From CAZGSN01 sp964371655 (GTDB taxonomy: Bacteria; Desulfobacterota; Binatia; HRBIN30), in contig CAYJOD010000020.1 of NCBI GenBank assembly GCA_964371655.1, positions 1 through 64,000 on the forward strand: 64,000 bases of DNA, written 5' to 3'. Below, piece by piece: positions 16,583-25,871 of the stretch (the first letter of the stretch is position 1; the number at the start of each line of letters is the position of its first letter). The position numbers and the translations under genes are program-made. Under the pieces are notes generated by a model, which ran no database searches, was not told the DNA's origin, and saw only the letters and a program-made list of their open reading frames with translations.

Positions 16583-17935
16583 TCAGTCGTCGACGCACCA
16601 GCGCACGGAGCTTGGTGGATAGGGCCGGTAGGCAACGATGTGCCCGAAGCGAACGTATCGCCGCAGGTGCTCTCCAAGGGGCTGGCAGCAGCGCTCGATG
16701 CGCTCGATTGCTGTTATGATATTGCGTCTCACGTTGATGCGGCGATTGTCACGCGCCGGATCGAGCACCTTGGCTACTCGGTTACAGGGGTTGCTGGCAC
16801 TGCATAGTTCCTTTTTGATCGACGCCGTTTCGCCGTCGATACGTTCCAACCACTCGAAGCTACCTTGTCGCTCGGCCTCTTGGCGATCCGCCGCGAGCTC
16901 ACGCAGCCGCTCCCCTGCCTCTGCAAAAGCACGCGCGTCGAGGACTGGATCGCCGCCCAGACGCGATTCGCCATAATCCGTCGCCACCAAATCGGACTGC
17001 GCCGCCGCGCACGGCAGGAGGGCCAACAGCTCCTCGGGTGCAAAATCGCGGTAGACGTGGCGGATCAGTTGTTGAAGGTGGAAGAAGCCGATCGTACCCG
17101 CAATCGACGCTTGCCTGCCGCCGAACCGCAGCCGCCAGACGCTTTCGTTCTCTCGATGGAACAGGTTGGTCAATACCTTCAGCACCTCACGCCGCACCTG
17201 ATGCGGCCAATCGAGGAGTTGCTTGCGCACCAAGTCGCAGGCGCCGAGCTCTTTGAAGGCATCATGCATATTGTCCAAGGTTGCGTGGCGCGAGACGACG
17301 ATGATTGGGAGAGTAGGCCACTTCTTGCGAATCCGCCGAACGTACTCCGGCCCGGTGATCTCGCTGCCGAACTGGTAGTCCATGACGACGACATCGACGT
17401 GCTGACGTTCCAGCTCCCCCAGCCCGGCATCGGGAGACGTTGCCCATCGAACCTCGAAGTCCTCTTCGAGTTGGCCCTTCATCATACGTGTATCCAGCTG
17501 TTCATCGTCGATCAACAATACGACCTGGCTTTTCATCACGGCTTCCTTAGAAAAGCTGACGACGGCCTGTTGCAATTCTCCAACATCGGACGGCTTGCGC
17601 AGGAAGCGCCGGGCACCCGCAGCAAGGGATTCCGCGGCGTGATCACCCTGACTCATCACCAGGACCGGAATGTCCCGCAGCTCACTGCTTCGCTTCGATT
17701 CTCCAAGCAAGACGCGCGCATCGTTGCCGGCGTCGAGCTCGTAATCGAGGAGTATGAAGTCCGGCCGTGGCCGGCCCAGATACGGGGGCTCGGCGCGCAG
17801 GAATGCGACCGCATCTTGCGCGCACCCGAGTGCCTCGACTGTGAATCCACACTCCTCCAGAATCCGCTTCAGCAGCCGGCGAAAAACGTCGTTGTCGTCG
17901 ACGAGACAAACCCGCCCGCTCGGGACACGCACCAT
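16583..17935 (-). CDS. double-receiver response regulator with unrecognised C-terminal domain
   Basis: 450 residues, start MVRVPSGRV at 17935 behind GGGAGAG. Receiver 1 (1-125) has CLVDDND and phospho-site FILLDYE. Receiver 2 (about 133-255) begins MKSQVVLLIDDEQ and has VVVMDYQFG. The remaining 190 residues hold a region around FGGRQASIAGTIGFFHLQ and a helical, Arg-rich tail. I recognise no HTH, GGDEF or phosphatase motif there. The putative promoter P3 (18090-18119) lies about 155 bp upstream, which would place this pathway under the same sigma as the secreted proteins. Output mode unknown. Confidence 0.87.
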   Translation of the reverse strand: MVRVPSGRVCLVDDNDVFRRLLKRILEECGFTVEALGCAQDAVAFLRAEPPYLGRPRPDFILLDYELDAGNDARVLLGESKRSSELRDIPVLVMSQGDHAAESLAAGARRFLRKPSDVGELQQAVVSFSKEAVMKSQVVLLIDDEQLDTRMMKGQLEEDFEVRWATSPDAGLGELERQHVDVVVMDYQFGSEITGPEYVRRIRKKWPTLPIIVVSRHATLDNMHDAFKELGACDLVRKQLLDWPHQVRREVLKVLTNLFHRENESVWRLRFGGRQASIAGTIGFFHLQQLIRHVYRDFAPEELLALLPCAAAQSDLVATDYGESRLGGDPVLDARAFAEAGERLRELAADRQEAERQGSFEWLERIDGETASIKKELCSASNPCNRVAKVLDPARDNRRINVRRNIITAIERIERCCQPLGEHLRRYVRFGHIVAYRPYPPSSVRWCVDD

Positions 17936-18089
17936 CGAGCTCTCCCTTCGCAGACGCTTGGGGAGGTGAGCCCGGGTACGGGTCGTACGCTTGCAGTGCA
18001 CGGCTACGCGCCGCTCGCCACGCCCTAAGGGATGCGCGGCAATTATATTTTGTGACAGCTGACCGTTCCAATTGTTCTCTCCTGTTCCT

Positions 18090-18119
18090 AGAGACGCCGG
18101 ATCTCGGCGAACTGGCTCA
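18090..18119 (-). promoter_or_regulatory. putative ECF-sigma promoter P3
   Basis: Minus-strand TGAGCC, 17-bp spacer ending CGG, CGTCTCT. It precedes the double-receiver/PAS-kinase operon. The -35 variant TGAGCC and the GAGATCC inside the spacer are shared with P6. Confidence 0.65.
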
Positions 18120-18288
18120 CCTCTCCACAGTTTTCAGGAGTTCGGCTGCATATGAGTGGTTCCCACGAAAGCGACGACGACTCACGTTGCGTCAGAGCGA
18201 GCTGCGAAGAGCCCCAATGATGAGGAACGGAGGGCCTCGGCACGATCTCCGCGGGCCAATTCCCGTCGTCCCTGTCGCTCTGAGTCGC

Positions 18289-21200
18289 TCATGGCACGCT
18301 CACCCCACACTCGTACCACTGCGCGGTATAGAGGTTGTACATCGGCCAGCTCGAGACGAAGGTGAATGGTTGGCCGAAAGTGGCTCGCGACCATCCCTGG
18401 GATCCGACCGGTGGTTCGAAGACGTGGGCGCTGTCGATATTGCAGGTGCTGCAACCGCCGCTCGTGATGTCGTCTTCGTTGGGAATGCGGAAGTTGGGGT
18501 TCACCAGCTCACAGTGATCTTGCCCGTGGCCGGCGTAGTCACCGATCTCGTGAAAGGTGTCATCCAGGCTGTTTCCAAGGAACAGCTTGTAACGCGTTGC
18601 CGAGCAGAGCGAGACACCAACCCACTTCCCGTATGTCGGGAGGTAACGAACGTAGCGCGCCCCGCTGCACAGAGTCTGCGCCTGCGCCGACCCGAAGACG
18701 AATGGCGTCCAGCCGTCAGGAGGGGTGCCCGTGGGGGTCGGCGACGGCGAGGGCGTACGCGTAGCCGGCGAGGGCTGCATGGGAGTACGTGTCGGTGTCA
18801 GCGACGGCGTTGACGTGACAGTAGGCTGACTATCGGGTGGAACCGTCGATCGTGGCCGGGGTTTACAAATGAGCGTCAGTGAATCTTCATCCGATAGAGC
18901 CGGTGAGCTCCCGGAAGCGGTCGTGCGCAGTCGGAGACGTTTCATACCGGATGCGAGCCCGCTGCCGGTTTGCCGTAGTGGCACCACGACGTCGACAAAC
19001 CCAGTACAGACATTCGCGACAGGAGGGTCGAAGTTGACGAAGCGTCCCGCGCAGACACCATCCCCGCTTCCGGGAGTGGAGTCGCATCTACTGTCTACGC
19101 CAAGCGGGCAGATGTCGCCGCGCTTCGTGCTCGCGTGCGCGCAGGTCCCCGACACCGTTCCACCGATGGCGGCCAATCCATCCTCGATGTTGACACGATT
19201 CAGCTGCTCGATCGGATCACGCGATGCCTCTGGGCGCGGGTCTCTGATGTCCACCCGATCAATGCTGCCGGATGGGCAATCGATTCGGGCGTCTGCAGAA
19301 CCCAGGCATTGCGCGACGTGAAAGGTGCATGCTCCATCGCCCGTTGTGCCGAAGTCGCATTCCGGGCTGTCGTCGGTGCACTGCAGTCGGTTCTGGGGTA
19401 GTCCGCGGGACCTTCTCGCCGTAACCGGTTCGGTGCGCCATTCAATCAAGCAATCGCTGTGACCGTGTCCGCCGCCGGGAACTCGCTCGTCTTGACAACG
19501 GGAAGAGCAGCCGTCGTTATCGTCAGTGTTTGCGTCGTCGCATTGCTCGTCTCCTTCAACAATGCCGTTGCCGCATTCTGCTGTGGGCGTGCACAGCAAC
19601 AAACCCCATCCGGTAAGGACTCCTCCGTCTCCGGGAACCTGGTCGGCAACTGTCAGCGTCCATGCGCCCCCCGCACTCTCGCCGTTGAATACCGCGAGCG
19701 GATTGCTTGGCATGTGCACCTTTGCATCGGTTGCCGGGCATGGAATGTCATCGCTTGCCGTGTCAGCGAGGCTGAGGTCGAAGTCTTCGTCACCGTCGCA
19801 GACGTGATCAATGATGACGGACTGCGTCTGCTGCGGGCTCGCAAGGGTGAATTCCAAATCGCTGAGGTACGTATGGCGGCCAACAAGGTCCACGACTTCG
19901 ACGTGCGTAATCGGCCCACCCGACGGGATGCGCAAAGTCGAGGTGGCGGTATCGAGATCGGGAATCTGTCGAGGAACGTTGCTCGCCGTGAAAAGGCGGC
20001 AGCCGGGGCTGAGGGTGCAGTCCGACTCGCAGCCGTCCGCGGCCGTGGAGTTGCCGTCGTCACATTGCTCGCCTGCAGTCACGATGCCGTTGCCACAGCC
20101 GGTTATCGTGCAGTTGCTGTCGCAGCCGTCGCCGTCGTTCTGGTTACTGTCATCGCACTGCTCGCCTGGGCTTACCGTGCCGTCGCCGCAGACCGGACAC
20201 GGCGGCACCTCGAGCTCCACCGCGTCGAGAGCCTTGCCGACTTCCGTGCAGTCGGCAGCGCTGATGCCGGCCACGCCGACGAGATCGCTGCACGATTGCA
20301 GTAGCGCATTGTAGTCGTCGATGAACGTCGAGGTGCTGGTGAGGTACTGAGTGAGGGCGCGATACTGGATACTGCCGGCCTTCGTTAGGCCGATGCCGGT
20401 GATGGTGAAGCCGTTGTAGCTTCCGCCATCGACCATCAGCGTGTAGGCATGGTTCGGCACACCGCTGTTGGTATGCACGCCACCATTGTCGGGTGAGTAG
20501 CACTCCGAGTAGCAAACAAAGCGCGGGTCGGTCACCTTGGCCGGGTCACCAAACTGATTGGGGTCGGACATGTTGCGGACCGCTCCGAGACCCGGGACGT
20601 CTTCGCCCATGAGCCAGCGCGAGGCCACCGTGTCGGTGCCCGCGTTGTTGGCTAGATCGACGGTCTCGCCGAAGATGTCGGAGAACGATTCATTGAGCGC
20701 ACCGGACTGCAGGCAGTACGCCAAACCCGCGGAATGCTCCGTGACTGCGTGGGTGAGCTCGTGCGCGTCGACGTCATCAGCACGGGAGAAACCTTCGCCG
20801 TACACCACCTGTGCGCCGTCCCAGAACGCGTTGCCATACGGGCATTCGAAGTAGTCGCAGAACTGTACTGTGGAAATGAGACTGCCACCGGCCGCATCGA
20901 AGCTATCGCGACCATGCTCGCCGAAATAGTAATCGTACGTGTCACCCGAGTAATCGTACGCGGCGTCGGCGTCGGCATCGCCCGTCGGTGGATCGCCTTC
21001 GCTGCGCACCAGTCTGCCGGGGAGATCCGAAGTGTTGTCGGCGCTGTAGACCTGACGGTCGCGTGCCGGTGTGAGTTGACTGAAGTGGAAGATCACGGCG
21101 CCGCTGTGCGCGTCGACCCAGATGAGCTCGCGGACGGCGAAGGCGGTGGCCTCGACGAACCACGCTAGCTGCGACGCCGAGCGACGATCCGTGAAGTGGC

Positions 21201-21783
21201 CGGGATTGACGATCTCGAGGCGTGGTCTAGTGAGCTTCGCCTTTGCGACCTTCAGCTCTGCCGCCAGCATCTGGCTTGCCGTGTGCCTGGCGGCGGCCGC
21301 GCGCACGGTCGGGGTCGTGTTCACCTTGTCGACATCGGCTACGGTTCGCGCATTCACTGCCACGACGCCTGCGCCACGCAGGTGGACGGTCAGCTCACCG
21401 CCGCGAACCGAGAGGCCCTTGTGCACTTGCTGGAACTTGACGTGCTCCATGCCGGCCTCGTCAGGAGTGGAGACCTTTTGCAGGACCAGCTGACGGGACG
21501 TGCTGATCCCGAACGCCGCACCGCCGCGGCCCAGAAAAGCGCGCGCCCGTTTCTCCGCCGTCGCCGCCGCGCGCATCGAGATCGGGATCGGGTGATCGCG
21601 ATCGGCACCTATAAAGGTTGCAAGACCAGTTGTCGGCGACACCGCCGTTCTCAACGGCGCGCGGGCCGCGCGCTCCAAGGCCTGCAGTGCCGTCCCGACC
21701 TCAGCCGTTTGCGACTGGGCCGAAGACGCCGCGGCAAGGATTGCACCGGCAAGCGCACAAGTACGCAACATGATGGAATTCAT
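18289..21783 (-). CDS. secreted thermolysin-like (M4) metalloprotease with P-domain and Cys-rich repeats
   Basis: 1164-residue exported protease; GGGAGG precedes the ATG at 21783 and the signal peptide ends SSAQSQ. Propeptide FTP/PepSY-like regions (about 40-215) precede the M4 catalytic domain: H341-E-L-T-H345, with the third zinc ligand E365 in GALNESFSD, the thermolysin spacing. Cys-rich CGDG..GEQCDD..DGC repeats follow (three copies), surrounding a proprotein-convertase P-domain-like unit (LSDLEFTLASPQQTQ). A Cys module (DCLIEWRTEPVTA to LICKPR) shared with the next protease comes next. A Pro/Thr linker and a C-terminal domain beginning DGWTPFVFG complete it. It is predicted to degrade extracellular protein; promoter P4 lies upstream. 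Confidence 0.92.
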   Translation of the reverse strand: MNSIMLRTCALAGAILAAASSAQSQTAEVGTALQALERAARAPLRTAVSPTTGLATFIGADRDHPIPISMRAAATAEKRARAFLGRGGAAFGISTSRQLVLQKVSTPDEAGMEHVKFQQVHKGLSVRGGELTVHLRGAGVVAVNARTVADVDKVNTTPTVRAAAARHTASQMLAAELKVAKAKLTRPRLEIVNPGHFTDRRSASQLAWFVEATAFAVRELIWVDAHSGAVIFHFSQLTPARDRQVYSADNTSDLPGRLVRSEGDPPTGDADADAAYDYSGDTYDYYFGEHGRDSFDAAGGSLISTVQFCDYFECPYGNAFWDGAQVVYGEGFSRADDVDAHELTHAVTEHSAGLAYCLQSGALNESFSDIFGETVDLANNAGTDTVASRWLMGEDVPGLGAVRNMSDPNQFGDPAKVTDPRFVCYSECYSPDNGGVHTNSGVPNHAYTLMVDGGSYNGFTITGIGLTKAGSIQYRALTQYLTSTSTFIDDYNALLQSCSDLVGVAGISAADCTEVGKALDAVELEVPPCPVCGDGTVSPGEQCDDSNQNDGDGCDSNCTITGCGNGIVTAGEQCDDGNSTAADGCESDCTLSPGCRLFTASNVPRQIPDLDTATSTLRIPSGGPITHVEVVDLVGRHTYLSDLEFTLASPQQTQSVIIDHVCDGDEDFDLSLADTASDDIPCPATDAKVHMPSNPLAVFNGESAGGAWTLTVADQVPGDGGVLTGWGLLLCTPTAECGNGIVEGDEQCDDANTDDNDGCSSRCQDERVPGGGHGHSDCLIEWRTEPVTARRSRGLPQNRLQCTDDSPECDFGTTGDGACTFHVAQCLGSADARIDCPSGSIDRVDIRDPRPEASRDPIEQLNRVNIEDGLAAIGGTVSGTCAHASTKRGDICPLGVDSRCDSTPGSGDGVCAGRFVNFDPPVANVCTGFVDVVVPLRQTGSGLASGMKRLRLRTTASGSSPALSDEDSLTLICKPRPRSTVPPDSQPTVTSTPSLTPTRTPMQPSPATRTPSPSPTPTGTPPDGWTPFVFGSAQAQTLCSGARYVRYLPTYGKWVGVSLCSATRYKLFLGNSLDDTFHEIGDYAGHGQDHCELVNPNFRIPNEDDITSGGCSTCNIDSAHVFEPPVGSQGWSRATFGQPFTFVSSWPMYNLYTAQWYECGVSVP

Positions 21784-21974
21784 TTCTTACCTCCCGGAAG
21801 CGGTTGTGGTTCTGTTGAGAGAGAAGTGAGCCGTGACGACACAAAAAGTGGCGTCGTCAGTCACTGTTTGCGACTGCAACTTGTGGATCGGCGCACGCGG
21901 CGGCACCCAATCCTTGAACCCACGGCGATTTCCCTTCTGACTCGCCTGCGAGTCAATTTATTGGACCTGCTTGC

Positions 21975-22004
21975 AAAGACGCCGGTCACAGCGGAAACGG
22001 ATCA
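21975..22004 (-). promoter_or_regulatory. putative ECF-sigma promoter P4
   Basis: Minus-strand TGATCC, 17 bp, CGTCTTT, about 190 bp upstream of the M4 protease. It aligns with P1 over the core and the following AGCAGGTCCAA. The 323-bp gap 21784-22106 holds nothing else recognisable apart from a GACTCGC/GCGAGTC hairpin near 21940. Confidence 0.75.
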
Positions 22005-22106
22005 GCGCAGCGCTGAGTCTTGTGCGTCGAACTCAACGGCATGCGAGTTCGGCAGCTCGCTGCAGAGATGAGGGATGGAAGCCGTCACGACGATCGTCGG
22101 TGTCGG

Positions 22107-24188
22107 CTAGTTGGGAGGAGGCAGACAGCTCAGCTCGAGGCTGTCGATGTCTCCGATGCGTCGCTTGCCCGTGTATGGGTCGTTGGTTGCAACGGCTTTG
22201 AGCTTGATGGTCGTGATGCCGGCTTGCGTACCAGCCGCGGTTTGCTGTAGCGGCACGCGCACCTTCGCAAACGGGCTACACCCTGAGCCGGCGAGAGCGG
22301 GCTCGAACGAAACCTTGCGGCCGCGGCAGATCCCATCTCCGCTCCCGGGACTCGAGTCGCACTCGGCCACCTGCGAGCAGCGACGGTTGCGGTTCGGGCC
22401 GAGGTTCTGGCACCTGCCACGCACGACTCCACCCGCCGCCGCTAGCGCACCCAACAACTGGTCGGCAATCGCGCCGTCGGCAGCGCTCGCGGGTCGAGCC
22501 ACCTTTGGCTGCTTGATCTCAACTTGCGCAATGTTGGAGTAAGGGCAGTAAAAGCGGCGCTCTTGGTTGTTGAAACAGAGGGCGACCTCAAAGGTGCAGG
22601 CGTCGTCGTTCGGGGCGACGTCGGAATCGCAGCTGGAGGCGCCGCTCGTGCACTGCAGACGATTGCTGCGTGTACCCGTCGCGTCCAAGGACGCCACCAG
22701 TTTGGTTCGCCACTCGTGGATGCAGTCGGTGGGAAATGGCCCACCACCAGCAATGAGCTCACTCTTGCAGGTGGAGGAGCAACCGTCGCCGTCGACGAGA
22801 TTGCCATCGTCGCATTCCTCGCTCGATCCCACGTAGCCGTTGCCGCAGGTATCGAGACATGCGCTCGCCTCGGCGGCGGAGCGAATCACTTGCGCGACGC
22901 GATCGCCGAAACCCATTTGAATGGTGCTGACCAAGTGGCAGTAGCTCATGGTCTCGCCCACCTGGGGCTGCAGCGGACCGCTGTAGCAACCGGGCTCCGC
23001 ATTGTAGCAGTGATCGATGGGGGGCACGTAACAATGCGTGTGAGGGCTGCCGAAGTTGTGGCCCATCTCGTGCGCTACCACGTTCACGTCCCACGCATAT
23101 CCGCTCACCGGGAATGCGTAGGTTCCGAAGATGTTGCTGGCTGAAACGCCGTAGGCTTCGCTGCAAAGGGTCCCAAGGTAACCGATTCCCCCGTAGCTGC
23201 AGTGGTTGTTGAGGTAATGCGCCAGGTCGCGCGGGACGTTGGAGCGATTCGCGGAGTTGTAGTTGCTGTAGTTGATGAGCTGCGAATGCGAATCGGCTCC
23301 GTCAAACGGTTCCGGTGCCGTCCAGATCACCAGCGTGCGCACTCGTACTTCGATATTCACGTCGCGGCGGTAGATCGCGGAGACCGCGCCGATGAGACTG
23401 GCGACGTAGGCCGAGGCTCTGGAGGAATCGCGGCCAAACGCTTCGGCGAACAGCGAATAGCCCACGTCGATCAGCATCTCCGTTGTCAAGGTGACGCCGG
23501 GTAGCTGTACCGGCAGGCTCGCCTCAGTCGCAGCCACGCTGGCGCCGTCCGGTGCCGCAACGTCGCCGTCGCAAAACGGCCGGTCGCTCGCTGCTTGCAT
23601 CGCCTTTTCATCGAGAAGCTCATGCAAGCCCGAGCTGTCGATGTCGGAGGCTGGTCCGATGAGGGTGGTGAGAGCCTGCCCGTGGCGGATCAGAGCCCAT
23701 ACTCTGCGCTGCGGGTCCACGGACAACACCAAGTGCTTGCTCGGATCGGTAATGCCATTGCCCTGGAAGAGGAAGATGGCGGGCGGCTCGATCGACTTTT
23801 CATGCAGGCCATCCGTCGCAATGACGGTGGCGTCAGGGGTGAACACATCGAACCGACTGACCTTGAAACTCTCGCTCGATCCATCAGCGAGGGGCACGGC
23901 TTCCACGATCGCCTCGGCCCTCGATCGCACCAGGGCATCCACCGCCCCGGCGCCGACCGTTAGGGTACGTCTGTCGCCGGCGGCGCGCGTCGGGCCGGCC
24001 GTAGCAACCGCAAACAAGCCGTGAATCGTCCTGGTGTCGTCGACTGCGGCTCCTGCACCGGTGGCGCCAGCCAACAAAGCAAGGGTCACGAAAACGTTTG
24101 TGCGCAGATCTCGTCTCAATCGCAGCCACGCCATGGCTGCGCTGTTTCGCGCTTGGCCACTTGTTGCCGTTACTTGCTTCCGATTCAT
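22107..24188 (-). CDS. secreted reprolysin-like metzincin protease
   Basis: 693-residue exported protease. Start MNRKQVTATSG at 24188 follows GGGAGAG; the longer in-frame ORF overlaps the neighbouring gene. The signal peptide ends TGAGAAV. The catalytic motif is H373-E-M-G-H377-N-F-G-S-P-H383 with Met-turn ETMSYC, diagnostic of metzincins (M12B/reprolysin-like). A propeptide of about 200 residues precedes it. One CGNGYVGSSEECDDGN repeat follows, then the Cys module (DCIHEWRTKLVAS to LSCLPPPN) it shares with the M4 protease downstream. It lies 88 bp after the small anchored-protein gene and probably shares promoter P5. Confidence 0.92.
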   Translation of the reverse strand: MNRKQVTATSGQARNSAAMAWLRLRRDLRTNVFVTLALLAGATGAGAAVDDTRTIHGLFAVATAGPTRAAGDRRTLTVGAGAVDALVRSRAEAIVEAVPLADGSSESFKVSRFDVFTPDATVIATDGLHEKSIEPPAIFLFQGNGITDPSKHLVLSVDPQRRVWALIRHGQALTTLIGPASDIDSSGLHELLDEKAMQAASDRPFCDGDVAAPDGASVAATEASLPVQLPGVTLTTEMLIDVGYSLFAEAFGRDSSRASAYVASLIGAVSAIYRRDVNIEVRVRTLVIWTAPEPFDGADSHSQLINYSNYNSANRSNVPRDLAHYLNNHCSYGGIGYLGTLCSEAYGVSASNIFGTYAFPVSGYAWDVNVVAHEMGHNFGSPHTHCYVPPIDHCYNAEPGCYSGPLQPQVGETMSYCHLVSTIQMGFGDRVAQVIRSAAEASACLDTCGNGYVGSSEECDDGNLVDGDGCSSTCKSELIAGGGPFPTDCIHEWRTKLVASLDATGTRSNRLQCTSGASSCDSDVAPNDDACTFEVALCFNNQERRFYCPYSNIAQVEIKQPKVARPASAADGAIADQLLGALAAAGGVVRGRCQNLGPNRNRRCSQVAECDSSPGSGDGICRGRKVSFEPALAGSGCSPFAKVRVPLQQTAAGTQAGITTIKLKAVATNDPYTGKRRIGDIDSLELSCLPPPN

Positions 24189-24276
24189 CGCACTCTCCCT
24201 TGGTCGCTCGCTTAAGGTGGGCGGCCTTTGTCTGGACATGGGTAAGAAGCCGCGGTACGGACCGTGCTGCCTGCGG

Positions 24277-24936
24277 TTACGGGAGACGTCGGGCAGCAAC
24301 GAGTGCCAGTGCGCCAACGATCAGCAACAACATGCCATCATGTGAGCCGAGATTCGGATCGAGCGCGCAGCTCTCGAGCATCACACCGCCAGGCGGATCG
24401 TCAACGTTGAGCACCAACGTCCCGCCAGCACCGCTGTAGGCGGTGACCATGAAGTAGTAAGTCGTGCCGGGGTTCGCGTAGAACCCGACCAGCGACTGCC
24501 TGGACTGGCCTGTCATCGCCTTTTGCGACGTGAACGCGTCGTCACTGCAGGCCTGCGGCACCGGAATCAGTCCGCCGCAGTGCCCCGTGTAGACCGAGAG
24601 TACGGTGTCGTAATCAGCCCCGAACGTATTGGCCGTGATCATCGCCCCTTCGGGTGAGGTAACCGTGAGTCGATAGAAAACGCTCTTGAGCGAGCTGCCG
24701 CGACCGCACATCAGTATCGGGTCGGAGCTCGATGCGATTGCGTTGCCGGTATAGATGCGGTCGGAGAAGGGCGTCGAACCGATGAACGTTGCGCTCCAGC
24801 AGCTGTCGTTGAGCGGTTGTGCCGCAACCCGCGACGGGACCGTAGCGTAAAATACAATTGCGCTGATCGCCGTCAGATCGAATAGCAAGTGCCTCCTGAA
24901 TCCAGACCTTTCCATTCTCCGAATCGCTTGCGACAT
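24277..24936 (-). CDS. small exported protein with C-terminal anchor
   Basis: 219 residues, start MSQAIRRM at 24936 (AGAGGAGA RBS). A hydrophobic signal (LFDLTAISAIVFYATVPSRVAAQ) is followed by a bacterial pre-peptidase-like sandwich: NDSCWSATFIGSTPFSD, a DTVLSVYTGHCGG core, and YYFMVTAYSG. The C-terminus (HDGMLLLIVGALALVAARRLP) is a hydrophobic helix plus Arg pair, as in sorting-signal tails of the PEP-CTERM/MYXO-CTERM type, but no signature tripeptide is visible. It lies directly downstream of promoter P5 and heads the metzincin operon. Confidence 0.8.
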   Translation of the reverse strand: MSQAIRRMERSGFRRHLLFDLTAISAIVFYATVPSRVAAQPLNDSCWSATFIGSTPFSDRIYTGNAIASSSDPILMCGRGSSLKSVFYRLTVTSPEGAMITANTFGADYDTVLSVYTGHCGGLIPVPQACSDDAFTSQKAMTGQSRQSLVGFYANPGTTYYFMVTAYSGAGGTLVLNVDDPPGGVMLESCALDPNLGSHDGMLLLIVGALALVAARRLP

Positions 24937-24992
24937 CAGGTCTCCTCTGCTCAAGCCTCAAAGGGTGCGCCCGTTGGATACATGTCATCTCT

Positions 24993-25022
24993 ACGGACGC
25001 AGCATCTTTCAAAATCGGATCG
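24993..25022 (-). promoter_or_regulatory. putative ECF-sigma promoter P5
   Basis: Minus-strand CGATCC, 17 bp, CGTCCGT, about 55 bp upstream of the ATG at 24936. It differs from the consensus only at the first base of the -35 and in the bases after CGTC. It sits in the divergent region shared with the sigma factor of island B. Confidence 0.65.
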
Positions 25023-25035
25023 TGTGTCCTAAGCC

Positions 25036-25056
25036 CCGGATCTTGATTAGATCCGG
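25036..25056. promoter_or_regulatory. palindrome in divergent promoter region (operator candidate)
   Basis: Perfect 8-bp inverted repeat CCGGATCT-TGATT-AGATCCGG, 14 bp upstream of the P5 -35 and 133 bp upstream of the sigma-factor start. Its position between divergent units suggests a regulator-binding site. A hairpin without a T-run would be a poor terminator. Confidence 0.5.
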
Positions 25057-25188
25057 AGAGCGATCGCCGTACGAAGGAATGATGGAGTGGCTGCGCAGAG
25101 AATCTGTTTTCCCGACGCCGTGCTTCTGTGCTAGTGCTCGCTACAGCTGCCGAGAACGGGCAGGTCACGAACAGAAGGACAGGGGCAC

Positions 25189-25782
25189 ATGAGTGATCGC
25201 GACAAATGGCTGAGTGTCATGCAGGATCTGACCGGTCCGGACCCGAGTGTGCGACGTCAGGCCATGGCAGAGCTGCAGCGAGACCTGATTGATCGCTTGA
25301 TCCCGAAAACAGTCCCAGAAGAAAAGCGACTGGACATCGCAGCGACCGCGATTCTCAAGCTCGTGAAGTGGTTCATGAACCTCGCCGGAGATACGACAAG
25401 ATTTCCCGTGAATTTCACGGCCTACGTGGCGCAGCTGGTTCGCCGTGTCCTAACAGATGAGTGGAGAGAGCTCGCTCGGGATAAGAACCGCCACACGTCG
25501 CTGGATGACGGTCCCGAGCTTCCGGAATACCAAGAGAGCGATTCCGAGGACGCCCTGAATCGAAAACGTGTCGAGGAAAAGGTTCGCCGCGCCGTCGAAG
25601 GGCTTCCGGAAAGGCAACCGCACGTGATCCGGCTGCGGTTCTTCCTAGGCCTAACGGCCGACGAGATTGCCCAACGCCTAGGAATCTCGCGACCAACCGT
25701 GAACCGGGATCTTTCTGCCGCCACGAGAACCCTGCGTGATGAATTAGGTGACGTGTGGAAACGATTCACCGGCAAGAAGTGA
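25189..25782 (+). CDS. ECF-like RNA polymerase sigma factor (island B)
   Basis: 197-residue sigma-70 family protein with AGAAGGACAGGGG before the ATG. Region 2-like helices (LDIAATAILKLVKWFMNL, FTAYVAQLVRRVLTDEWREL) are followed by an acidic linker (GPELPEYQESDSEDAL). Region 4 is a clear helix-turn-helix: LPERQPHVIRLRFFLGLTADEIAQRLGISRPTVNRDL, split across residues about 145-180. The gene is followed by an anti-sigma-like protein and two CHAT proteins on the same strand, in the paralogous order seen in island A. It probably directs RNA polymerase to a small regulon; P1-P6 are the candidate targets. Confidence 0.87.
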   Translation: MSDRDKWLSVMQDLTGPDPSVRRQAMAELQRDLIDRLIPKTVPEEKRLDIAATAILKLVKWFMNLAGDTTRFPVNFTAYVAQLVRRVLTDEWRELARDKNRHTSLDDGPELPEYQESDSEDALNRKRVEEKVRRAVEGLPERQPHVIRLRFFLGLTADEIAQRLGISRPTVNRDLSAATRTLRDELGDVWKRFTGKK

Positions 25783-25871
25783 GCCCATGAGCCGTTTCTA
25801 CCGCCCGATACGTCATTGCAAGTGATGAATGATTCCAATCGCATCTGTGCGCCCGCGCGAGGAACAGAGAA

